Source: Jaltomata sinuosa (Eukaryota; Streptophyta; Magnoliopsida; Solanales; Solanaceae). From it: a stretch of 64,000 nt of DNA. The notes under the pieces were generated by a model. That model saw nothing but the letters and a program-made list of their open reading frames with translations, had not been told where the DNA came from and did no database searches. Positions within the stretch are counted from its first letter, which is position 1. Each line of letters begins with the position of its first letter. Positions 35,729 through 47,886 of this stretch are shown piece after piece. The translations under genes and the position numbers were made by a program. Location of the stretch: assembly GCA_003996215.1 (NCBI GenBank), contig QJPP01002918.1, positions 1 through 64,000 of the forward strand. The letters run 5' to 3'.

Positions 35729-37769
35729 TAGGGAATTTGACTATAACTATATCAGTTTTCTGTTTTCTCTTTCTGTACATGTCGTTCTGTTTGTCAATTT
35801 TTAATTTTCTATCAGCTACATGGAGTTTGACTCCTGACGAAGGTCTTAGAATTCAAGGCAAAATTCGAATATTTGTCAAACATCCAACTCTCCACAACAT
35901 AGACCGCTCTTGTATTGTCTTCACATACGGCTGCCTATTTGTCATATTATCCTTGACATACTTGATTTGAGTTATTTTATCCTTTATGATTTGAAGAAAA
36001 CGAGAAAATTAATTTCGATGAATGTTCTTGTTAATTTGTTAATTATCCCTTTTCTCTGTTTTTTTCTTCTTAATTTTCTACTCTTTCTTTTTGCAGTACT
36101 CCATGTGTTTGGTTCCATCATCACTATTGGTGCCATGGTTGCAGCTTATTAATTAAGTGAAATTGTTAATCACCTTGAGTGAAAAAGGGTATGTAATAAA
36201 ATTAATCAGAAGAATTTTTTTCAAAAAAGAAGAAAAAATGTTTTATTCAGACAACACCATGATTTATATAGGCATTACTTTTATATGGTATCTATAATAC
36301 TTTGTAAGGAGATTAGGTGTGGCGAGTTTGTTTAAAGTGCTTGTACTCAAGAAACACATATTTTGATGAGCTTAATTATTTCTCAATTAACTTTGAGTTT
36401 CAATGAACTTAACATTCGTAAATTATTTTTACACTCTCCTAATAATGTGAAATATTCTCTCTTTTTTTGGGTCTTGTAGGGAGAAATATTCAACATATAT
36501 AATATCTCTACTGAATATGTCCTTCAACGAAAAATTAAAAGGGATTGATACAACGACAAATAGAGCGAGAATTAATGAAAGCAATTGAAATTCTGAGATA
36601 TTGTGTTTCTCTCTTTTTTGTATTGATATCGATTAGGATTATGCTCTTGAACATGTATTTGAGCCGTATTTATAATATCTTGATATAAACTTTGTGATAT
36701 CTATGTGTAATTTATTTTGTCTTTTTCCACCATTATATAGAGATTTTCAAAAGCATCTTTAGAGGTGGAATCATTTTGCACTCCAACTGTTCTGGTAATG
36801 ATTTGATTTTAATTTGATTTATCTTATTGCTTAATTTATACATATACCTTAATTTCTTTTATGCATAGGGAAAATAATTTTCAATAATTAAAAAAATTAT
36901 GTTTCATATCCATAAAATAAATATGGAATAGATAGAGATGGAAAAGAGGCTAGGCTAAACATTGGAGCAAATAGGGCTTCGATTCCTATGCATCTCATTC
37001 TTGGAATGTTTTAATATTATTTATTTATATATTTACAAACCATTAAGGAAGTAATATTGTACTAAATTTTCTATAAAAAATAAAAAGGAAATACAATCAA
37101 GAAAATAGGAAATAATAATTGATGAAAAAGTGGAAGACACGATAGTCCAATTTTTTTTTAAAAAGTTATCAACCCATAAGCCTAAACATAGATCAAGGTA
37201 AATCTCATTAAAATAATAATGACTTGAAAATATTTTCATCGAGCATAAAGGAAAAAACTCTTACGCCCACCAGGGATGACTCAAGCATATTAATGGTCTA
37301 AGTCCAAATCAAATGGAGGCCTTAAACTTTTCAAAAGAATTAATATATATATATTTTTATAAAGTCTACTTTGTAAATTTCTTGAGGTGCAAAGTTGTTG
37401 ATAATTTTTTATAATCGATTTCTTCTAATAATTCTTTTTCAATTTGATGATATATTCAACGCATTCAATCTTTCTTAGACATAATACTGCAGATATATTA
37501 AATTTCTTCTAATAATTCTTTATATATATATATATATATATAAATTATTTCTACGAATAATATTTAATATTTTCTTTAAAAAAACATATAATTTATTATT
37601 ACTAAAAAAATGAGGTCCCACAAATTTGGGGGCCTGAGGCTGTTACCTTTTTTCTTAAAAGGTAGAGCCGACATTGATGCCCACAGAAATATGATATATG
37701 AATATATCAATTCTAGCAATTTTTAAATAGATCAGGATCTCTGGATGGCGGAAATGTAATCGGTGAATC
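35729..37769. other. AT-rich non-coding stretch
   Basis: Apart from the possible exon scrap at 36097-36149 nothing coding is recognised. An AT dinucleotide run lies at about 37520-37542. The open frames at 35737-35970 and 35910-36152 contain hydrophobic residues but no clear gene structure. Confidence 0.45.
36097..36149 (+). pseudogene. Possible ERD6-like sugar transporter exon scrap
   Basis: After a pyrimidine tract and CAG (a good 3' splice-site context), the sequence reads YSM, then, after a 2-base insertion, FGSIITIGAMVAA. This resembles the conserved start of a transmembrane segment in plant ERD6-like monosaccharide transporters (YS(V/M)FGSILTIGAM(I/V)GA). Similarity then stops and neighbouring exons are not seen. 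If right, it is a captured or decayed gene fragment; chance similarity is possible over so short a span. Confidence 0.35.
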
Positions 37770-39121
37770 TCTATGTATATCTCTATGTATATCAATTAAG
37801 GACATGTATGAGGGGGCCAAGACTCGCGTTAGAACTGTGAGAGGAGATTCGGAGCACTTTCCCGTGTTAATGGGGTTGCACCAGGGATCGACCCTTAGCC
37901 CTTTTCTATTTGCCTTGGTAATGGATGTATTGACGCGGCAAATACAAGGTGAGGTGCCATGCTGCATGTTATTTGCGGATGATGTAGTTTTGGTGGACGA
38001 GACTCGCGGAGGAGTTAATGCTAAGCTGGAGGTTTGGAGACAGACCCTCGAGTCTAAGGAATTTAGGTTGAGCAGGACCAAGACTGAATATATGGAGTGC
38101 AAGTTCAGTGAGGCGACTCAGAATGATGACGTAAAAGTGAAGCTGGATACACACGTCATCCAAAAGAAAGGGAGTTTCAAGTATCTTGGGTCTATTATCC
38201 AGGAAAATGGAGAGATTGATGAGGATGTCACTCATCGTATTGGTGTTGGATGGATGAAATGGAGGCTCGCATCTGGAGTCTTGTGTGATAAGAAGGTGCC
38301 TACTAAACTTAAAGGCAAATTCTACAGAGTGGTGGTCCGACCAGCTTTGTTGTATGGAGTAGAGTGTTGGCCAGTAAAGAACTCCCATATTCAAAAGATG
38401 AAGGTGGTGGAGATGAGGATGTTGCGATGGATGTGCGGGTTTACTAGGAGAGATAGGATTAGGAATGAGGATATCCGAGATAAGGTGGGTGTGGCGTCGG
38501 TGGAAGATAAGATGCAGGAAGCGAGGTTGAGATGGTTCGGACATATGAGGAGGAGAGGCACGGATGCTCCAGTGCGGAAGTGTGAGAGGTTGGCTATGGA
38601 TGGTTACAGGAGAGGACGAGGTAGACCGAAAAAGTATTGGGGAGAGGTGATTCGACAGGACATGGCGCAGTTGCAGCTTACCGAGGACATGACCCTAGAT
38701 AGGAAGGTGTGGAGGACGCGGATTAGGGTAGAAGAGTAGTAGGTAGAAGTGTGTGTAGGCTAGTAGGTAGGAGTGTTTTTCCTTATTGTCCCGACTAGTA
38801 ATCGTAGTGCTACGCTTATAGTTTCTTGTTCTTGGATTCCTCGTGGTAGTATTTTGTGGCAGTGCTCTGTTTCTGTCTGTTGTTTGTTACTACATATTAC
38901 TTCCTATCGTCTCTTGTAGTTTTATCATGTATTTTTATCCTGTATCTTTGTTACGTCCTTTTTAGCCTATTTTTAGACTGTTTTTGTCTTGAGCCGGGGG
39001 TCTATCGGAAACAACCTCTCTACCTCACCTCTGAGGTAGTGGTACGGACTGCGTACACTCTACCCTCCCCAGACCCCACGTTGTGGGAATACACTGATTA
39101 TGTTGTTGTTGTTGTTGTTGT
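37770..39121 (+). mobile_element. 5'-truncated RTE-clade LINE
   Basis: The element keeps only the last part of its ORF (from about IKDMYEGAK, whose codons begin near 37792) and the 3' untranslated region. It ends in CCCCAGACCCCACGTTGTGG and a (TTG)n run at about 39099-39121, the 3' end typical of RTE elements in Solanaceae. A 12-base motif, TCTCTATGTATA, is doubled at the truncated 5' end. No target duplication could be identified. Confidence 0.85.
37804..38739 (+). pseudogene. RTE LINE reverse transcriptase, C-terminal part, open for 311 codons
   Basis: The frame shows the palm subdomain with QGSTLSPFLFALVMD (about residues 26-40) and the catalytic FADD at residues 57-60 (37972-37983). Then follow the thumb region with FKYLGSII and the conserved C-terminal module RMLRWMCGFTRRDRIRNEDI, ending RGRGRPKKYWGEVI and a natural TAG. 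In an intact element this enzyme nicks genomic DNA and primes cDNA synthesis from it. The endonuclease and the fingers of the RT are missing, so it cannot be active. The start used here is only the first methionine in the truncated frame. Confidence 0.9.
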
Positions 39122-40407
39122 ATTATTTCAGATATCTAATTAAAACAAATATAATTATGAAGCACTAGAGTTTGCACTCTTTGTATGCTTTAATCTTTTA
39201 GTTATAAATTAAAAAAATATTTTAAAAGTTATTTATTGTGCTAAAAAATTATTATCCTTAAGTATAATAGTTATATAGTTTACTACTGGTAATAACAAAA
39301 AGGTCTATGAAGACATCAGTGTGCTAGTCCTATTAGTTACATTAAGTATATCAACTGAATCACACATTCACTCTTCTAACGGATAATAATTGTCTGTTTA
39401 ATCAAGCTTATATAATCAACTTATTTGTAGAAATGTTTTTTTTAAAAAAAAATATTTTTTTTAAAGTATTTTTAGTAAGATATAATTTGTGTCTGCCTAA
39501 TAAATTTTAAAAACACTTTTGAATATTAATTTGAATTAGACCAAACCTTTTCAAAGTGTTTCTAACTGCACATTTCTCAAATGTGCTTTGGGGAAAAGTT
39601 ACATTTTTAGCTTTTGAAAAACATGATACTCCCTAAAAACACTTATTTTTTTCCAAAAATTTGGCCAACATCTCACTTTTTTTAAAAAATAAATACTTTT
39701 TTTAAGGCGAACACTTTTAACCTCCTAAAAACTTGGCCAAAATATCAGATATGAATGGCGAGAGCTCTTTACCTCTAATGTTGGTTAGGAGCAGCACAAG
39801 TGCAACTCTTATTTTAGGCCTAAAAATATAAAGTATTATATCATTGATATATAATTTATGTAATTATTACCCCCGCCCCCATTTTAATTCATTTGTCTGA
39901 TTTTGATTTGGTATGAAGTTTAAGAAATTAAAGATGATTTTTTAATCTTGTGGTCTTACATTAAAGATATGTAGAGTGTACCAAAATTTTATTTAATCTT
40001 GTGATCTTGAATATATCATGTTAAAAATTAAAATTAAAGAGTTTTCAAAAAGAGAAAGAGACATTCTTTTTTAAACTGACTACATAAAAAGTAAGACAAA
40101 CAAATTAAAATGAAGGAACTAATAAAAATGTTTAAATTTTATCTTTTTAAAATTTAATAGAAGTTGCAATTTAAGGAGACCTATAGGTGGAAGAGCTTCG
40201 TCTTAAGGACAGACCTGAACCCAAAGTAGATTGATGTCTGGTAAAATATTTAGCCGCAATGTTAAATCAAGCGCTTTTTTAGAGGCAACCTAAGTTTACT
40301 TTTTGGTACTTAGCTTTTTTCTTAGAGTACTTTGATGTTTGTTCATGTGTAGGAAATAACAGGAGCAACATTGTTGAAAAATAGCTAAGGAAGAGAGAAC
40401 AAGTCAT
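39122..40407. other. AT-rich non-coding stretch
   Basis: Besides the Stowaway-like element at 39870-40119 no gene or RNA gene is seen. The region 39420-39740 has MITE-like AT-rich wording with TTGGCCAA near its end. Confidence 0.5.
39870..40119. mobile_element. Stowaway-like (Tc1/Mariner) MITE, 250 bp
   Basis: The left end CCCCCGCCCCCATTTTAATT and the inverted right end GTTCCTTCATTTTAATTTGT share a terminal inverted repeat that continues into TTTGTCT. TA flanks both sides (39868-39869 and 40120-40121). Size, AT-rich interior and TA duplication fit Stowaway. Confidence 0.7.
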
Positions 40408-43207
40408 TGTCACGATCCAAAATTGAGCCGCGATGGCGCCTACATAATCTCCCGGTAAGCAAGCCAACCCAAGAATGCGAAATATAGTAAAATATTTTTA
40501 ATAACGAAAAGCGAAAGGGGAACATACAAGAAGGAGACCATCAATATAGATATAAATAAACCAACATAAATAAATATACAAAAGTGGCCCTAAAGTGACC
40601 GGAAAGACAATATAAGCAAGACCAACCCTGGATTTGGTGTCACCGGTGCAAGAGCATCTAAAGTATGAAATAACGCTATACAATAAGTGTTGTCTATCTA
40701 AAATACAAAAATATAGACAGAAATATAGATGAAAAGCAGTAGAGGATCTCCAAACGCTGGGAGCTCACCGCGATTCAAATAACAGCTGGCCACGAATGAC
40801 TGGAGGTCAACGAGGGTGGCTCATACTAGGTGCTGCATCAGAAAAAAATATAGAGTGTAGTATGAGTAGTAAAATAACGGTACCCAGTAGACATCATAGG
40901 CCGATCGAGCTCAAGAAGAATATATATATTATAAGACACAAGAAAATAAACTAGCTACAGGGATCCACCTAAATCTAGTTATCAACTAACAGAGCCGTAA
41001 TCCAATAGATGGTGAAGATAATAATGATAATAAGACAAAGACATTCCAAGTACACATAAGCAAATGCAATGCATCGAAAGATGATATAGTGCAGAATGTG
41101 GCTAATGCAACAAGAGTCCAGAATCTTACATCAGACGTGCAATAAGTAAACATGATTCTGGAATCTTACATCAGATATGCAGTAAGTAAACATGAGTTCG
41201 GAATCTTACATCGGACATGCAATAAGTAAACATGAGTCTAGAATCTTACATCGGACATGCATTAAGTAAACATGAGTTCAGAATCTTACATCGGACATGC
41301 AATAAGTAAAATGTCCTCCACGAAGCTCAAATCAGTAAAAAAAGAGGCGTTTAGTTCTTAAATCCAAAGTCAATAGTAAGGTAGCGCCAATTCTTCTTAT
41401 AAACTTTGAAATACGTAATAATAATGAAAATCATCCTTCTTAACTCAAAAATCGATCATTCTTTCTTAGAAAAATCTGTTTATATACCAAGTCCATGAGT
41501 GCAGAAATGAAAGTAAGCAGTACAATACTTAAGGAAAGACAGAAATATAACACTAAAGGTAAGGCCAAGGCGCCCCCAAACAAGCTACTCACCTGGAACT
41601 CCGTCCAGTCTAAGCTATGGCCTCGGGTTCATAGTTACATAATTTAACGATAAATAATGACGAAAAAGTAGAACTATAATACAAAAATAGAATGAGGCAC
41701 CTACTCTACCTCTAAAACCTCCTAATGTTACTCTAAGGATTCTAAACTAGCCACAGTAACTCTACAAGCCCCTAAGCTAAGGATAAATATGGTAGTACTA
41801 CTCTACATTCCCAAAAATGGCCAAAATAAATGAAAAACATGATTTGAGCCTAATTTTAACCTAAAACTTAGCCTAACATTCATGCAAATCATAACATATT
41901 AAATCTAACTAAGCTAGGTCTAAGATAAATAAATTGTAACCTACCTCGGGGCTGAACTACAAGCACGAACCATTACTCGTGTGCCTTCCCCTTTTGAACA
42001 GCCTCAGAATGCTGCCACACTATCAAAAATATAAACTAGGTATCGAGACGAGAAGAATGATACCCATATTGCTATACAGAATTTTAGGCCAAAAATTGGG
42101 TCAAAAATGACCCTCGAGGTCCGTGCAATGAAACTGAAAACAAAATTTTTAATTATATTTCCAGCGGGTTTATAAGCGTGTGCCCAAAATTTGAGCACAA
42201 ATGAGACTCATTTTGGAGCTCAAAACAGCCCTGAAGTCCACTTTAACTTGAAGAATCACATGCAATTGGGATCAATTTACGAAAAGGAACACGAAAATTA
42301 GGTTAGGACAAGTACTAGAATGAAGAGGGAGAGAGAATTACCCTTAAGCACGAGAAATTGATGAGAAAATGGAGTATTCTTCCTCTTCACCCGAGCTCAA
42401 CAATGGAAAATAGTTGTTGGAAGTGAATTGAAATGAAGAAGAAACTCATTTAAAACTGTCAGCGATCGACGCACCTGCGGTCATATTAATGCAGGTGTGG
42501 CGATGCCGCTGCGTCCAGGCTACTGCAGGGGTGGAGGTCAATGAAACCCCCCAACCCTGTAGGTGCGATGAACACGCTACAGGGGCAGCACCGCAGGGGC
42601 AGGAAAAGAGCACAGGGGCATCCCCTGCCGACATCACCCAGGGTCGCAGGTGCGGCTGGTGACTGCAGGGGAAGCTACGCAGGTGCGCCATACCAGAACT
42701 AGCAGCACCTTCTGCAACAACAACCTCAAAACTCTCTGATCGCACCCTCAAAATTCATTCAAAACCTTGTGAACACAAACCAGATATGTTATCCCATCAA
42801 AAATAGCATTTTGGACTCAACAAAATTGATGAAATCCCTAACGGAGAATGTTTTTACAAAAAGTTGGCCCCATGCCCAAAACCAATTTTTACCAAAATGG
42901 AACCCAATAGACCAAAATGAGTTTAGAAGCCTTGAGACCCGAATCAAAGGTCCTTCTAGCCCAAAGTCAATGTTCTGGAGCTAACAACGTTGACAAAATT
43001 TCCATCCAAGGCTGTCTTCTCCAAATGTTGACCAAAGTCAACTTTACCAGCCTTAAGAGTTGCAAAATAGGGAAATGGGCTTGAAACACAAATGAACTAC
43101 CTGAGAACTGAATCGTCAGTCTCTGCAAGTCATAAATGACATGTAACCACTGTGGAAAAGCTCGAAGCGCGAAAAAAGCACGAAAAATGACCTAGAGGGT
43201 CATTACA
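40408..43207 (-). repeat. Left LTR of the gypsy complex
   Basis: Plus-strand ends are TGTCACGATCC and GAGGGTCATTACA. It carries five 40-bp tandem repeats (41114-41313). A segment near 42460-42700 is GC-rich, with repeated CTGCAGGGG and CACCTGCGG-like words. Confidence 0.92.
41114..41313. repeat. 40-bp tandem repeat, five copies
   Basis: Each unit has the form GAGTCCAGAATCTTACATCG followed by GACATGCAATAAGTAAACAT, with small changes. The sister LTR has four copies at 47727-47886. Confidence 0.93.
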
Positions 43208-44190
43208 ACATCCACTACTAAAAGAACTTTCATCCTTGAAAGTTAAAGAAAGGAAGATACTTGAAGGCTTGAAAAAGTGAGGATAGAGGGTCCGCATGGC
43301 GGTCTCGATCTCCTAAGTAGCCTCATTGACAAGACAATGCCGTCACTGAACCTTAACTGACGGAATATCCTTGGACCTCAACTTCCTAACCTGTCTATCC
43401 TAAATAGCAATTGGCTCTTCCTCAATGGCTAGAGACTCATCCAACTAAACTAAATCCCACTGAAGCACGTGATACTAATCCAAAATATACCTCCATAACA
43501 TAAAAACATGGAAAATGGGGTGAACGCCTGAAAGAGCAGGAGGCAAGGCTAGCTTATATGCTACCACTTTTATGCGATGAAGGATCTCAAATGGCCCAAT
43601 GAATCTAGGAATAAGCTTACCTTCCACTCGAACCTCATCACGCCCTTCATGGGCGACACTCTAAGGAACATACGGTCACCAACCATGAACTCTAACTCTT
43701 GAACCCTCCGGTCAGCATAACTGTTCTGCCTACTCTGGAAAGTATGAAGCCTCTTCTGAATAACCCGAACTCTATCCATGGAATCACGAAGCAAGTCAGT
43801 ACCCCACAGCCTAACCTCGACGACATCAAACTAATCCATTAGAGATCTACATCGCTTACCATACAAAGCCTCGAACAAAACCATCTGAATATTGGAATAA
43901 AAACTATTATTATACACAAACTCTACCAAGGCTAAGAACTGGTCCCACTGACCTCTATAATCAATAACACAGGCCCGCAACATATCCTCCAGAACCTGAA
44001 CAGTACGCTCTGGCTGAGCATCAGTTTGCGATTGAAAATAAATGCTAAGCTCAACTCTGGTACCCAACTCTCTCTGAATAGACCTCTAGAAACACGAAGT
44101 AAACTAAGTACCATGGCCAGAAATGATAGAAAATGACACCCCATGCAAATGGATAATCTCACGAATGTAAATCTGAGCCAGGCAGTACAC
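43208..44190 (-). pseudogene. Chromodomain and integrase remnant of the first internal region
   Basis: On the minus strand, from about 44190: an integrase segment with LAQIYIREIIHLHGVSFSII, TDAQPERTVQVLEDMLRACV and NNSFYSNIQMVLFEALYGKR. Then a linker follows with VGDRMFLRVSPMKGVMRFEW (about 43655-43700) and a decayed chromodomain towards 43300. The second catalytic aspartate appears changed (ISGHGT instead of ISDRGT). Stops and frameshifts are frequent. The sequence upstream of the core (zinc-binding domain, RNase H, reverse transcriptase) is missing and replaced by unrelated sequence at about 44190. Confidence 0.88.
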
Positions 44191-45390
44191 TGGTAAACTT
44201 AGCACAAACATGCAATGCCTTGTACATTTCGTAGGTGAAGATCTGCGTGTCACATGCAAAACGCATATGGAAACAGTAAAAATTTCTTTCAATTCCTTAT
44301 TTTCATATGTATTGCGGATGTGACTTGCAGAGCGATACTCGTGGAATGCACGTGCAAACAAGGCTTATGAACATAAAATTTAACAAAGCTAAAGCATTAC
44401 CAACACTATTTGACTCATTACCACATTATCTGGTTACTCAACCAAATCGCTCACCAAACAATTATAATCAATTGAAATAACACAAAAGAGCAGATATGCA
44501 TACAATTTCATCCCTCACAACATAATGCAACCAAAAACTTGTAAAGATGAAGATTTGCCCTTAAGAATGACGTCACCTAATCTATCGTTGGGCCAAACTA
44601 TGCATCATCACAAGTGGGTTGCTCAGACTTCACCCAAAAACATAAAATTAAGGGCTAAAAATTTACATAAGTTACATGCATCAACATAAAAACACAATCT
44701 ACCAGATGTTTCTCAAGTAAAATCGACAATAAGCCCCAAAATTGGGGTCCCAAAAAAAAGATCTCATCAAAAATTAATATGGTAGATTAAAATAGCATGC
44801 TTCACAAATAACGTTCTCAATCTACTTAAATATAAGGATTTAATGTTTGGGAACTTACCACAAATGAAGATGAGGGATTAAAAAGAAAAAAACTTGGAGC
44901 TTTTGGTGCCTAATAATGGAGACCCAACTTTTTCACCGGAAAAAGGGAGGTGCGGCGGTGGTTTAGTGGCAGTAGTGAAGTAGTGGTGAGGGAGAAGGAG
45001 ATTTTGGGAAAAGTTTGGAAGATTTGGGAGTTTTAGTGGAGAGTAATGGAGGTTTTTGTTAGAGTTGTGGGAAAAAATAGAAGAAAGTGATAGTTTAAAA
45101 GGGAGAAGGAAATGGAAGGGACGTGGGTCAAAGTCTGAGTCGAGTTGATCAACGGGTAGGTCAAATAATTTTTTAAACATACCGGTGCTTGCATCGCAAT
45201 GTGCAATTCACACAATGACAATGTGCCTCTCGCATGTCACTTTGTAAGTGATGTTTCTGAACCAATTTTTTTCCAGTTTTCTGCTTTAGCATGCGACGGC
45301 AGAGGTGACGTGCACATCGAAGGGTGCGACTCGCACCTCATATTGCACATGCCTTCAACTTTTTATTTTTTTCTAAGTACTGAGGACTAT
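44191..45390. other. Unidentified 1.2 kb replacing most of pol
   Basis: Between the integrase and gag remnants this stretch shows no retroelement motif. It has CATGCAATGCCTTGTACATT-like words near its left and GCACATGCC near its right end, and resembles LTR-type non-coding DNA with a 100-codon minus-strand frame (44878-45180) that has no recognisable domain. It could be part of an LTR from another element inserted into, or joined by deletion with, the gypsy internal region. Confidence 0.4.
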
Positions 45391-46800
45391 CTCAAGTACC
45401 TTGGGGACCACCCTTACTACCTTGTGCACTGCCTCTTGCCGATGGTGCTGGAGCCCTGGGGACTTGAACTATCTGACCCTGCTGGCTACCATGTCAAACC
45501 CGAGGACAATCTCTGACAAAGTGTCCCAGCTCACCACACTCGTAGAAACCTTTGCCCGCTAAAGTTTGACAAAAAGAACCCACTGAAACAGACTTGTCAC
45601 CATGACATAAATGATCGAAATGTGCACTACAAGGAGACTGAACCAAACCATAACTACTCTGACCCTCATCAATATGTAGTGTCGCCTGAACAGGCGTGGC
45701 TCGGCTGGAAGCATTGTTGATGCTGACCCCTACAAAAGTAGCCTCTACCTCATTTTTGTGAGCCACTATAACTGCCCTGATGGTGAGGCCTCTTATTGCT
45801 TCCCCCTTGGTCCTCACAAATATGCCTTCAATAGTGCCGGCGTGATCCACCACCTCCAAGAAGGACTGGCCTAAAGATACCATACCCTCTGTAGCTAATC
45901 AGAGCTGTAAGGTAAAACCTCTGACAAAGAGACACACCCTCTCGTGCTCGGTAGGCAGAATCATGGTGGCATGCCTAGCCAGCTCATGGAAATGAACCTC
46001 ATACTCTGAGATGGACATGGAGCCCTGCTCTAACCTAGTGAACTCATCCATCAATTGCTCTCTCAGACTTCACGGTACATACTTCTCTAAGAAGGCTGCG
46101 GAGAACTGTGCCAAAGTAAACGAAGGTTACTCGTCTGGCCTGCAAGCTATATAGGACCTCCACCACTATTTTGGTGGACCATCCATCTAAAATATGGTGT
46201 AATCTACTTCATGTGACTCAACCAACCCAAGGTTATGCAACCTCTCCTGGCAACTAGTCAGAAACTCGTGGGCATCCTCTCCTGGAGCACTAGAAAACCT
46301 CGGGGGACCCAACCGTAGAAACCTGTCAAGCATCTTCTGCTCCTCAGAAGTCATAACACTGTCAATACCTCTAATCGAGGAGCCACAGTATCAGGTTGTG
46401 CTCCTGAACCCTGTGCCACTTCTAAGGCTGAAGTCAGAGCCTCGTCCCTGACATGAGAGCCAATCGGAGTATCAGGCAAAGCTGCTGGCTTTGACATACC
46501 CTCCAAAAACCCAAGTAGACGAACAAGTGTATCCTGTAGTATCGGTGTATCCATGAAACCTGTCGAGGGTTGGGCTGGCCCCATGCCCTTCGGCTCATAC
46601 TGCACCCCTTCATCCTTAATATCTATCTTCGGTGACAGTAATCTAGTTTGGGCCTGAGCTGGCACCGCAACCTATCCCCTACCTCGACCTCTGGGTTGAC
46701 TTCTACCCATCCCCTAGCTGGGGCTCTAACGGTAGGTGTAGGGGCCTCAACCTTACTTGCCGCTGATCTAATCCAAACCATCTGAGAAAGAGTGAAACAA
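45391..46800 (-). pseudogene. Gag remnant of the gypsy complex
   Basis: The minus strand shows a proline- and glutamine-rich N-terminus (46351-46665, with GMGPAQPSTGFMDTPILQD). The gag core includes MILPTEHERVCLFVRGF near 45910-45965, and a CCHC zinc knuckle, CGELGHFVRDC, lies near 45500-45550. Stops and frameshifts separate these parts. Gag remnants at 31930-32790 share the phrase GPAQP and the same order, so the two families are related. Confidence 0.87.
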
Positions 46801-46974
46801 AAGATATTTAAAAGTTGATAAGGTCATGAAAGCATGATAAGGAATCAGACAAGATGGAGTATTTTCTAGGAATGCCCTGTAGCCTCCCGCAGATAGGATT
46901 CAGACGTTATCGTACTGATCCACGAGACTCTACTAGACATTTTTCTCTTATACTGACTAGACGGTGAATCTAGA

Positions 46975-46986
46975 GCTCTGATACCA
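46975..46986 (-). other. Primer-binding site for initiator tRNA-Met
   Basis: Read on the minus strand the sequence is TGGTATCAGAGC, three bases inside the end of the LTR at 46990. It shows that 46990-49739 is the 5' LTR of the unit to its left. Confidence 0.95.
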
Positions 46987-47496
46987 CTCTGTCATCACCA
47001 AAAATTAGGCCGCAATGGTTCCTATGTAACCCTCTGGTAGGTAAGCCAACCCAAGAATATGGAAGTACAATAAAACATTTTTAATAACGAAAAATGGAAG
47101 ATAACATACAAAAAGGGGGCCATTAGTATAGATATAAAACAACATAAATAAATATACAAAAGTAGCCCCAAAGTGATAAAAAATACAACATAAACAAGAC
47201 CAATCATGGACGTGGTGTCACTGGTGCAAGAGCATCTAAAGTACAGTACAACGCTATACAATAAGTGCTATCTATCCGAAATACAAAAATATAGGAAGAA
47301 ATGTAGATGGAAAGAAGTAGAGGATCTCTAAACGCTGGAAGCTCATCGCGATCCAAAAAGCAACTGGCCACGAGTGACTGGAGGTCAATGAGGGTGGTTT
47401 GTACTAGGTGTTGCATCAGAAAAAGATGCAGAGTGTAGTATGAGTACCAAAACAATGAGTACCCAGTAGGCATCATAGGCCGACCGAGCTTAGAAA

Positions 47497-47499
<3 letters not shown>

Positions 47500-47542
<43 letters not shown>
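47500..47542. repeat. (AT)n microsatellite in the LTR
   Basis: An uninterrupted AT run of about 21 units. Confidence 0.95.
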
Positions 47543-47547
<5 letters not shown>

Positions 47548-47726
47548 GACACAAGAAAGTAAACTAGATACAGGGATCCACCTAAATCTAGTTATTAACT
47601 AACAGAGTCGTAATCCAACAGATGGTGAACATAATAATGATAATAAGGCAAAGACACTCCAAGTACACATAAACAAATGCAATGCATCTAGAGATGATAT
47701 GATGCAAAATGTGGCCAATGCAACAT

Positions 47727-47886
47727 GAATCCGGAATCTTACATTGGACGTGCGATAAGTAAACATAAGTTCAGAATCATACATCGGACATGTAGTAAGT
47801 AAACATGAGTCAGGAATCTTACATCGGACATGCAGTAAGTAAACATGAGTCCAGAATATTACATTGGACATGCAGTAAGTAAAATG
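47727..47886. repeat. 40-bp tandem repeat, four copies
   Basis: Counterpart of the array at 41114-41313, with units starting at 47727, 47767, 47807 and 47847. Confidence 0.9.

Noticed and set aside
35737..35970. A hydrophobic frame that could be a membrane-protein exon
   Set aside because: No continuity with the possible sugar-transporter scrap at 36097 could be shown.
37969..38544. A 191-codon minus-strand frame
   Set aside because: It is the antisense shadow of the RTE reverse transcriptase, which has clear motifs on the plus strand.
41114..41313. Regular direct repeats resembling a CRISPR array
   Set aside because: Units are contiguous 40-bp copies without unique spacers, and they sit inside a plant LTR.
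44878..45180. A 100-codon frame that could be a small gene
   Set aside because: No recognisable domain, no conserved neighbour, and it lies in an insertion within a dead retroelement; kept only as part of an unidentified stretch.
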